Shown here piece by piece: positions 36,801 to 48,800 of a stretch of DNA of 64,000 nt (its first letter is position 1; each line of letters starts with the position of its first letter). The notes under the pieces are model-generated. The model had not been told where the DNA came from and searched no databases. It saw only the letters and a program-made list of their open reading frames with translations. The DNA lies in NCBI GenBank assembly GCA_963932465.1, contig OZ010794.1, forward strand, positions 446,788,502-446,852,501, in the 5' to 3' direction. Made by a program: the position numbers and the translations under genes. The DNA is from Maratus speciosus (Eukaryota > Arthropoda > Arachnida > Araneae > Salticidae).

Positions 36801-39800
36801 TGATGATCTTCATTTTTATGTTTTTAGTCTATTCTTGTTTGGCGCAGCATGTCCCTTATGGGATTTTGTGCCATTAAACAATATACAACCAACCAACCAA
36901 CCGTTACATTGCAGTCTATGGGGAAAAATCATTTGTGGTATATTTTAATGATATTACAATATTTTGAGCATATTGAAATTGATATTTATCACTGAAGTGT
37001 ACTGCAAGGTTCTTGTTATAGAGCATGGTGAGCATAGAATTTATCGTTCGCTTGTAGGGACACCCAAAAGAATGTGGCTAGAGAAAAAAAAAAAGAACAA
37101 TAATTGAACTATTGAAACTTACAAACAATAATTGCTGCAAGTGCGTTTTCAGATGTAGTATGCGTTTTTAAATTTAATTATTTTTTAAATATTACTTGGT
37201 GTGTATAAATTCTATAGATCATGTACAGGGCTGCACAAAAGTTTTTAACAACATCTGTTGATTGGAGGAAATTGCTGAGTGAAAATTTTTAATTGTACTA
37301 TGCGTTTAACCGAACTAACTTTTATTATACTATGTAGTATGTATACATATCTGTAGATCATATTTTAATGACTATTCATAGTAATAGCAGTGAAGGTTTG
37401 TTATCATATTCTGAATGTGTTGGAAAGTGTTCATAATCTATGCTGTACGCATTGGAAAGTGTTCATTATCTATGCTGTGCGCATGATTTTTCATTCTTGT
37501 TTAATTTATATGTTTATATTTATGCTGCAAATCATAAAAATTTGTATTCAGATTAAAATATTTTGATGTAATTTTTTATTTTGTTTTCAGCTGTATCTGG
37601 AAACAATTCTAATCAAGAAGTACATCAATTGAGGCAAGAACTTGAACAGTTGCGACTTGAATGCCAAAATAAGCAGCAAGAACTTGATTTAAAAAGGCAG
37701 CAAGAAAATGGTTTTAAAAATACAGAAAATGATCAAAATGTAGGTAATATCTTATTATTAGTTTTGTTAAATGTGTAAAAAAAAAACTTTTTAAATTAGC
37801 ACTTATGTATTTTTTCGATTAATATAGTGATTCAAAATAGAGGTTATGCTGACTATTTTTTTAACTTGGGTTCTTGAACCTTTCAATGCTGAAGGATCAA
37901 ATTTGTAAATTCTTACAGTTCTGTGGGCCACACGGAATTCAGTTAAACAGCATAAGCAATAAATGCATATAGTATACATAAATTATTGGTTTCAAGACTA
38001 GGGATGGGTTGTATATAGTTGTGTTTCAAAATTGCAGAATTCTCATTTTTTTTTTCTTGATTCATAAAGAAACATTTTATTTATTTATACTTGCACACAA
38101 TGTCTAATTTTAATACCAGAAATTCTATATTGTTATTTGATTTCGTAATAATAGTAGTTGTACATAGGGATAATCTGTTGGTTAGCACTCAAGAGAGCAA
38201 ACAACTGTGTTTACTACTGTACCATAATGATACATAAGAAAGCATATATTTATGCCATTATGAACATAAAGTAATACTGTCGGTTTCATAAAATCTCAGC
38301 TTTTTTATGGCATGAAAAGAGAAAATTCATTTCATCAGATATGGAGAAAACATAAATGTGTTGAATGGCTTTTTCCCTGTTTCTTGATCATGTTTTATCT
38401 AAAGAAAAGAATTGTCACAGGCATCAAATTTTAAGCTTTTATTAAAGAAACAACAACAAAAAAAAATTGAACCAGAAAGTTTATTTGATAAATGAAATTT
38501 AATAAGTGCCACATTGAAACTAGAAACATTTGATTAAATAAATTTTCTGGTTCAAAACAAGTTTATTTGACATGAAAATAAGCATAAAAGTGGCAGCTAT
38601 GAATTTACCCTAATAATATGCTTTGGAAATTTTTTGGCATTGGCAAAATGTTTTTGCAAAAATATTTGAAATTACGAAGCAGGCCACTAAAATGTCCCTG
38701 GTAGACAGACCATCCGTAGCCCACTGGACATGGGCTAAAGACTCTTATCTGCTATCGGAATTAGTGATTAAATATCTTTAATATTGTTTTGTTTGTATAA
38801 ATTGATTTATTGATTTTTAGTTTGCATTGTCTTTAAGAATGTAATGTGAAGAATATTTATGTCACTTACCTCCACATTTACTTAATTATTATCATGTGAT
38901 GTGCTGAAAAATTGCAGTACTATTGAGCCATATGAAATATCACTTTTTGATTCTGTTTAAAATGTAAATGAATGATCCCTGATAGAACAAGAGATTATTG
39001 TAAGCTATTTACAAAAACAAAACATTAAATTGGTGATAATAGCAAGCTAACCAAGTTTTGCCTAAAATCCTCTCAAACAATCAAATTTGATTGCCTATAT
39101 GTCACCATTCTCTTAAAAAGGCATTCTGCTATAATTGAGTCATCTTATAGATTGCAAATCACACAATTTTCAAAATGTAATTTTGCAGTTTTCAATCAAC
39201 CTACATTGTAAACATGATTATTTGCTTATAATAAGAAATTTAATAAAATTAACACTATAAATCTCTTTTAAGTTTAGAATAAAATTAGATTTCTTTTTTC
39301 ATCTAGAAATCGAAAGATCTCATACAATACCAATGTAACAAATTTGTGCCAGTTATTATGTATTAAAATACGAAATTTAGTTTTTTTTTTTTTTTAATAA
39401 AACTCCTTTTTAACTCGCAGGCTATCAAAGCCTGAGAGCTTATGTTCCCGCCTGTTCTGTATGTATGTACATAACACGATAACTCTTGATAGAAATATCC
39501 GATTTGCTTTAAATTTTATTTCTAGGTTCATTTTGATAAGGCGCTTCCCTGATTAGTTTTGGGGTTTCATTGTTTAAGGATAAAGGGGGTTAGTCCCCCC
39601 CTTAATTTAGATAAATAGGTTTTTCATGCAGAAATATTCTATTTGCTCCAAATTTGGTATACTGGTTTATTATGTTAAGGAGCTTCCCTGATTAGATTTA
39701 GAAGTTCATTACTTAAGTATAAAGGGGAAAAAGGGGTTAGTCCCCCCTTAATTTAGATAAATTGGTTTTTCATGCAGAAATATTCGATTTGCTCCAAATT

Positions 39801-42800
39801 TGATATACCAGTTTATTATGTTAAGGAGCTTCCCTGATTAGATTTGTAAGTTCATTACTTAAGTATAAAGGAAGAAAGGGGGCTTACCCCCTTACTTTAT
39901 ATAAATGGGTTTTTCATGTAGAATTGTTCGATTTGCTCCAAATTTGGTATACCAGTTTATTATGTTAAGGAGCTGCCTTGATTAGATTTGGGGTTTCATT
40001 GTTTTAAGGATAAACGGGGAAAAGTGGGGCTAGTCCCTCCCTTAATTTAGATAAATGGGTTTTTCATGCAGAAATATTCAATTTGCTACAAATTTGGTAT
40101 ACCAGTTTATTATGTTAAGAAACATCCCTGATTAGATTTGGGAGTTCATTACTTAAGTGTAAAGGGGGGTTAGCCTCCCCCCCCCCTTAATTTAGATAAA
40201 TGGGGTTTTCATGCAAAATTATTTGATTTGCTTCAAATTTGGTATACCGGTTTATTATGTTAAGGAGCTTCCCTGATTAGATTTGGAGGTTCATTAGTTA
40301 AGTATAAAAGGAGGAAAGGGGGGCTAGATCCCCCCCCCCTTAATTTAGATAAATGAGTTTTTTATGCAGAGTTATTCGATTTGCTCAAAAGTTGGTATAC
40401 CGGTATATTATGTTAAGGAGCTGCCTTGATTAGATTTGGATGTTTATTGGTTAAGTATAAAAGGGGGACGGGGGCTAGCCCCCCCCCTTAATTTAGATAA
40501 ATGGGTTTTTCATGCAGAATTATTCGATTTACTTCAAATTTGATATACCAGTTTATTCCGATATGGCACTTCCTTCATTTGATTTGGAGGTTCATTGGTT
40601 AAGTATAAAGGGGGGAAATGGGGCTAATCCCCCTTCATTTATTTTTTGAGGGGCATTATTCTTTGAAATAAGAGAATAATATACAATTAGTGTGAATAGC
40701 CTGTGAGCTCATGTCATCAGTTTAACTGGGCACTTTTCTTTTTATTCTTATAATTTACATTTAGAGAAATTTTGCTTGTTTTTTAGGAAGGAAAATTGAA
40801 TAAAGAATGAAAACATTAGAGCAAAAATTAATATGAAATTTACTCTAATTATTGGTATCTCAGATATAGTTGAAAAATGGTAATGTCAAAAAATTTAATA
40901 TCATTAGTAATATAACATTTATAAATGTGGCTAGATAGGCATACACACACTCGAATTGTGATACTGCTAGACTTTTAAAATCTTATTGCAGCCTGTTTCT
41001 TCCACTTTTATACAAGGTGTTTTTAAAAAAAGTATACACAACTAATAACTTGCATGTTCTTCTTTTCCTTTTAGGTTTAATTAACTTGAAACAACTGAAA
41101 CCAGATTAAGCTTTGAGCAAAGGATATTTTTTCTAAAATGGTACTGAAATTTTGAAAATGTATCTGAAATGCATAGACATTTTAGGAACTAGTTTTAAAC
41201 AGATCTCCCTACACAACGTACAATCACAAGGGTTAGAGATAAGTTTGAGGCAAATTGAACTGTTCAAAATATTCATTAGTAATGTTCAGGAAGAGTGTTC
41301 ATCAACAAACCCTATAAATGAAGAGAGGTTAGTTTGCAATTCCATTGCTTTACATTATTAGCAAATCCGGAACCAGAATGACCATCAGTTTGAATACAGG
41401 TGTTAATTTTATGAAGCTTTCATTATTGTAGATCCATTTCACAATTCAAAATGAAGTATGTGTTAACAGAAATGAAGTATGTGTAATTTAGTTTCCATAC
41501 ATTACAATCTATTAAACTGTATGTACATTTTTTTAAGCACTCTGTAATTAGATTCTATACCTTGTTGATGAAATGGTGCATCCTAAAAGTTATCTGAATA
41601 ATTCTAACTGCTCTATCTTGAACATTTGTAAGCTTTCTTGTATTTTAATGCAATCATGATTTTGTATGTTTTAAAATTAGTACTAGATAGTTGGATTGGG
41701 GACTTTGTATTTGAAATTACTGTGATTAATTTTTATTCTGCCTTTTAAGTTAATCAGGTTGTTTCGTGTTATTGTTTTAGGCAGTTGGATTAGCTGATGC
41801 AGAACTTTATTCTGAACTTCAAACAAAATTAAAAGATTTGGAGCTTGAAGTTGAGCAGAAGAGAAAAGAAATAGCAAAAATGACAGATGAACTTAATCAG
41901 AAAAATTTGCAGATTGAAAACTTGCAAAAAGTATGTATTTTCTAGTACTGAAACAAAACAGTTTCATTTATTGTGACATTTTATTGCAATAACTAACAGA
42001 ACGATTATAAATTTTTACTCACAGATATTTTTCAGAAAAGATATTAACTGTTCATTTAAATTTTAAATATATTTTCCATTGCAATGTGTTCAACTGAGAG
42101 GAATTTTCTTTGTATTAAAAAGAGGTAAAAACTTATTTGAGAAACAAAATGAGTGACCGTCAACTGACTGGACTGCTTTAATTATATAATTTAACAAAGC
42201 TAGGAATTAATCACATCTAAAGGAGTCACTAAAGAGACTTGTCACATAGAAAAATATTACTGTGATTTGTTTTTCCTATCCTAAAATATTTTCCCATAAT
42301 GAAACTTATGTAAATATACATAAAATTTTATTGAGGTTGAAAATTTATCCAGTATGACTTTTTTTTTTTTTTTCCTCATTGAGTTTTCTTAACTTATCCA
42401 GTTTAACTTCTAGATAGTTTCAGATTGACCAATGCTACCATGTTCTATATGCTTTTCTGCCTATGAAAAGGAAGCCAGATCCAAGTTTGTTTTTCCTATC
42501 CTAAAATATTTTCCATAACGAAGCTTTTGTAAATTATAAATAAAATTTTATTGGGATTGAAAATTTATCCAGTATGACTTTTTTTTTTTTTTTTTTTCCT
42601 CATTGAGTTTTCTTAACTGGTCCAGTTTAACTTCTAGATAGTTTCAGATTGACCAATGCTACCATGTTCTATATGCTTTTCTGTCTATGAAAAGGAAGCC
42701 AGTTCCAAGTTTGTTTTTCCTATCCTAAAATATTTTCCATAACAAAGCTTTTGTAAATTATAAATAAAATTTTATTGAGGTTGGAAATTTATCCAGTACG

Positions 42801-45800
42801 TCTTTTTTTTTTTTTTTTCATTGAGTTTTCTTAACTTGTCCAGTTAAAACTTCTAGACAGTTTCAGATTGACCAATGCTACTATGCTCTATATGCTTTTC
42901 TGTCTATGAAAAGGGAACCAGTTCCAAGTTCACCATTTCCATTAATGATAGATATTATGCAATTAATTTTGATGCTTAAAATGTGGTTTTAATAATTATT
43001 AAAGTTTTACCTAGTAAGTTAATAATGAGTTACTGAACAAAAGTTAAAGATAGAGCAAATTTAAAAGCATAAATAAGCAAAAGGTTAGAATATAAAAATA
43101 GGAGTGAATAGGATAAAATATTTCGAAGGGGGATTTGGGATCAAAATTTTATTTTTATTTCATTATTTAAGTCACTTTTTAGAAATAATTTTTAATACAA
43201 GTGAATGATTTTAAAAGGCCTATAAGTTTTATTGTGAAGAGTAATTCAATAATAAAGCTAGTACAAAAGAAAATTTAATATTTGAGCCTTCTTCATTGAA
43301 AATAAATTTACCTCATTTCTGTTGATGTTGCTTCACCGATGTGTTGACGTTGGTATCAACCAAATTAATGTTTTAAGGAGTTTTCCACGAATGTTTCAAA
43401 TGTTTTATCGTAAAACATGTTTATCGGGGAGCATAAGTTAAAACAAGAAATCAGCCAACATTTTTAAAAGTTTGTGAGAATTTCGAAATAAATCTGTAAC
43501 TGAATTCTTCAAGAATTTCATTTAAATAAGTTGCACAATCTATAACAGGCTGCTGTGGCCATTTTGTTTGCTGACATTAAAATCCAGCCTATAATTCTGA
43601 AAAAATTTGCTCAGTTTTAAAGAATTCTTGAAATTGTAATCATTTTAGCAAGAAACAAACATTAAAAGATGCTTGCACAAAATTTTGATTTTTAACTGTA
43701 GTTATTTTTTATATTTTGACTAAAGATTGACCGAATACTGAATAGTTGATTCAGTATTCGGTGGTTCGGTATGTAAACCGAATATTCGGCTTTGGCCGAA
43801 TAATTGCAGGTAAGTATTTTCTTAGAAGTAGAAGAATTCTTTTACTTGGCAGTAGAATAGGCTAAACAATGAGTTTTAATATTATGTGCATGAGTTCAGC
43901 TGCACTACAAAAAACAAGTCAAAGGCAATTTTTAAATTAAAAAAAACTTTTTCCTTCCTAAAATAGTCTATATAGGTGTGAAATCAAAACAACTGTCTAC
44001 AACAAAGAAAAACAAAGCAAGGAAAATGCGCATCTTTCCCTTATCATTTAATTTTATTTACTTCTACATTAGTTTTTTTTAATTTAAATTTATTTAATGT
44101 GTATTTTCTTTAATATACACATCAAATAAGTATATCAGAGTTCATATCTGTATATCTAAGGTGTATATTAAAGAAAATACACACATCAAATAAGTATACC
44201 CCTATGCCTATCCTATAGCTTTTAACCATTATATCAAAATCGCTCAAATTTCTATTCTTCATCACCACAATGTTAAAATATTAATCAAAATATAAATATT
44301 CCATCAATAATTTGACCGAAAATAATTAAATGTACAAATTGATATACCTTTTGTATTTTTAGAACATTCCTTTTCAATATGTTTATAATTAGACTTAGAC
44401 AATCAGTAAATAAGCTTAATGACAACATTGTTTCTTTTTATTTGAATGAACTTTTGTTTTTCTGACAATCCTTAACCTTTAATAATACCATGTATGGTTT
44501 AATACTTTCATGGGTTATTTTTGGGGTATTGACTAGTGATAAAATAAAAAATAAGTGATGGGTTAATGAATTTGTGGGTGGAAAGAAGTCATTAAATTTT
44601 TTGTGTAATTACATTTAAGAATAAAAATGTAACTGAATTAAATTATTGAGAATTTAATTTCAATTAAAGCTTATTAAAAAATCTAATATATGCAAAAGTG
44701 CATATTAAAAAGTTTCAAGTATTCGGATTCGGCAAAATTGCTGCTTCGGTCAATCATTAATTTTGACTAATATTTAATTCAAATTTTTAATCATCCTGGC
44801 AGAAATTTTGAAGGGGGATCAAACCCTGGTGATCCCTCCTTTGGCTACGGCCTTGATTGACTGTGTATTTGTGTGTGTGACTTCGTGTGAATATGAGTTA
44901 TTTCCTGTGTCATTGATATGTTGTTATTCCCTTCTAGGAAAAAGATCAAGCTGTACTAAAACTTCAACAGGAGAAAGGTGAATTAGAAGCGCAATTGCAA
45001 AGTAAAGAGCAAGAGCAAGAAGATATGCTAATATTACTAACAGACCAAAGTGAAAAGATCTCTGAATACAAAGAAAGGTTAAGAGCGCTAGGAGAACAAG
45101 TGTGTAAAAATATACTCTAAATTTTTATCATCTGTACAGTCATGAAAAAAAAAAAGTAAACATACCTACTAAGTCTGCAACAAATTATTGTAGAAGAAAG
45201 TTACTGGTACCAAACGATCGGAAATAAAGTATACTTTTAAATGATGTACATAAAATTTGTTTAGGGGGTCATCTACATATCAAATCGAACCCAAACTTTT
45301 TTTTTTTTTTCATAGCAATACCTAAGTTTGACACATAAATAAATTCTACACCCTTCAATTAGCCTAAATCCAAATTTTGATGAAATCCGTACGATTAGTT
45401 CCTAAGAAATTAATTATTTTAAAATGAGCATGTTTTAGGGGTCACTTCAATTAATGTATCATTTCTTACCAATATGAATATTTCACTCGCTTAATATGTT
45501 TCGACTATTGCCAACCCAAATGTTTCAATAAAATGAGTAAATAAACGGTCAAGTGCAAGTAATACTCGTACTCAGAGGGTTCCATACAATAAATATATGA
45601 ATTATTAACTGTATTATTAAAAAAAATCATTGCTAAAAGAATAATAAGACTGTAAAAAAAAACTATACAACGTAGAGTTGGGTATAGTTAAAAAGTATAG
45701 CGAGAAAAGTATGAATAGTTATACCAAAAAAGTTCAAAGAGATATGAAGCCTAAACAATATCAAATATTTCTATTCTGTATAACCATTTTTTTAATCCTA

Positions 45801-48800
45801 TCCTAATCTACTAATGATGAACTTAATTCGGTACTGACAATAAAAGTAGTGATATTTAAACTTCATTTGGCCTTTTGTAAAACTAAGTTTAGCGTAATAA
45901 TCTTTTCTTTTTATAGTGTAGCTAAAACAAAACCCTTGTTCAAAGTTTAAACTTGGCATTGTGCTAGGTGTGCTTCGAAAGGAGGTCGTAAAATTGCAAT
46001 GCCGCCTTGGTCCATGCCACGTTTTTCCAGATAGGTTTTTAATTAATGTTTAAAGACATGGGAGGCCTATTCAGTGCAACTGGTTGCGAATCCCATAGTA
46101 TTTATGTAATTAATTCTAATTAAATTAGTCTGTTTTTAACAATTTGATGTTTATTGCTTTTATACTGCTACGGGGCATTGCATTACACAAATATATGATT
46201 AAAAGTTATCTAGGCTTTAAAAGCCATTGGTACATAGAGCATGTTACCCCTGTCATTATGCATGCCCAAACCATCTATGTTTTTAAGGGTTAATATCACG
46301 GCTAATTATCGACAATTTTTTAAAAAAATCATTATCAATAATGCTTTTATACTTCTACTATGATAGGTACCTCTAGTACTCCTCAACACCTTTACTGAAT
46401 GTCTGCAAATCGGAATTTGTGTGTAACAGAAAATTGCGTTTTTCTCAAAGACTATGTGATCTAGGGTGGGATCGCTATAATTTTCCTGCAAAGTTTACAT
46501 TAACGTCTACTACCTCTAATTTTTTTATAATTTTAGTTTCTGTAGATTTGGAAATAGATGGGGGGAACATATTTTTGCACTACATTTTTGACGATATCTC
46601 TGAAAATATACCTAAAATTAAAAGAAATGTATTTTTGAGTTCAGCGTTACATTAGCTTTCACACGATATACAAAGAAAAGATTTTTTTTTTTTTAAGTAA
46701 CTTAATTAACTCCTCTACATTTTTACTACCTATATTTGTGAATGTTTAATAATCTGTAAATATGTGGGTCAATAGTCTTTATTACTTCCCCCAATTTGAA
46801 CTTTCCACAGTTTACGAGTAAAATGGCTGTGACAGACAGATACAGACACAGGAGTGATCTTATAATGGTTCCGTTTTTACTTTTTACATATGGAACCCTA
46901 GATTTTTTTTTTTTCAAATTATGCTTTTCTGGATATTATAGACGTCCCCTTATACCATAATTTTGATGTTTTTTACACTTATTTCGAAAACTACTTGGAA
47001 GAAAAATTTGAAATTGAGCTTGCATAAAGCAGAACATAATAAATATAAATCTATCAAAAAAATTGTTGGTTGCAATTCATATTTTTTTTAATATTAATTT
47101 CATAATTCATATTATAAAGTTTTTAAAATTACAAATTCAATGTATTTATGTTTGGATTTTTTAGTATTATAATGAAGCAAAAAAATTATCACATTAGGAT
47201 TATAATTACAGGAAATATTAATAAAAATATGAAAATGTAACTTAACATTAGAAGCTCTAAATTTTAAATGTTTATAATTCAAAACTTATCATCCAAATGA
47301 CTTGAAATTTTGTTTCTAGGCATAGTTTGAACCGAAGATTTAAAATATATTATCAAAATTGGGTGTTTCCATTGAAAAAAATAAAGTTTGGCCTGGTTTT
47401 AATTTGTAGATGGCCCCCAAAGCAAATTTTATGTATATCATTTAAAAAGTAGACTGTATTTCCATTCATTTGGTACCAATAGCTTATGATCAATGATTTT
47501 TTGTCTAGGAATATTTGGACCAAAGTAAAGTAAATTTAAAGTAAATTTAACAATGCATGAAATGCATTGCAATGCGTGAAATATGTTGTGCAAAGATTTA
47601 TAATGTGCACAACTCTTGGCCCCGAGGAATGCAATATAAAGGTACTCTACTATATTTTAATGTTTTCGACATATTTGGCCATGTTTACAAGGTGAATGTC
47701 ATTTATGTAATGCACAACCTCATGTTTTTAGGCTTGCATTATAAAGATCTTCTACTGTATCTCATTTTGTTACCTTGGTAACAAGGATTACTTCAGATTC
47801 CTTATAATTATGACCTATAGCTTTTCAACCTTTTTATTTCATGGCACCTTTGAATGCATAGTTATTATACCACATGGTGTTTAATTTATAATAATGTTAA
47901 GTGAGATTCCGGGATATGTAAATTGAAACGAAAATTCGAAAAGAAAATCTGATCGAAACAAATTCAATTCACATTCCCAGAAATCACACTATGGCCATAC
48001 ATATAGTGGTTAAGTAGTACGCGTCGTAACTAAGTTAAACTAAATCTGAAAAGTAGAAACAAAATAATTACTCACCCCTCTTTGGCAGAAACTCATATAA
48101 ATAATAAAATTACTCTTGAAATAAATCAGACAGATTTGATATAAATATTATTTATTGTATGGTAAGAGATATTATACCGGATCCGGGTACAAAACATTAC
48201 TGAATAGAAAATATCATTTTAAATTAAAGTGAATATCATATTATTGTAGCAGGAATTAATCTATGTATATATTTATAAAGATGTATAGTCTTTAGTCTAT
48301 CTCACTGTATTGGAAAATTCAGATATATAAAAATAGTTCATATTATGTACAGTCCGTTGATATTCTATTCGAAAACATTAAGATGATGACGATAATGATG
48401 TAAGAAAAAGTAGTTTATCATTTATAGGTTTATCTGTAGTGGATAATCATTAAACCAGGTGATCATTTTCATAATCAGTAAATTGATGATCAGTTGTAAT
48501 ATTCCAACACGTATTTCACCAACCGGTAAGATGATATCATTGAGAGAGCATCTAGTGAAATACGAAATTGAGTTAGAAGATGGGTATTATAGGAAACTCA
48601 GTTCGAATTGTACTGGACAAACGGGAGTGGTATTTTGAAAGAATATGCCAGCCAGTGGATAAAATCAGGAGAGCATCCATCATATATTTAAATTCAAGCA
48701 AAGCGGAAAACATCCTTATTTAAACTGTATAAATTGCGATGAACTATTTTAGCTGAAAATGACGAGATGGAATGAACAGGATGATGTTATAGCGAATTAA

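Larger units (their letters stand above)
30588..36900 (+). mobile_element. Nearly full-length non-LTR retrotransposon (I/Jockey-type LINE), 6.3 kb
   Basis: The element is bounded by a 12-bp target duplication CCGTTACA(C/T)TGC at 30576-30587 and 36901-36912. It has a 5' UTR (including an A-run near 30829-30854), a gag-like ORF1, an ORF2 with endonuclease, reverse transcriptase and RNase H, a 3' UTR with two identical-stem hairpins, and a short (CCAA)n tail rather than poly-A. RNase H after the RT and zinc knuckles in ORF1 point to the I/Jockey group. The only coding defect I see is one frameshift in ORF2. Confidence 0.9.
41931..44937. other. USO1 intron, 3.0 kb
   Basis: The intron contains a three-copy tandem array (42266-42929) and a hAT element (43721-44759). 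The sequence between them is AT-rich, with a G(C)GGCCATTTTG-type repeat phrase near 43555; nothing else recognised. Confidence 0.8.

Noticed and set aside
39490..40650. CRISPR-like regular repeats
   Set aside because: Units are ~147 bp, diverged along their whole length, with no short identical repeats separated by unique spacers, and the context is a eukaryotic intron.
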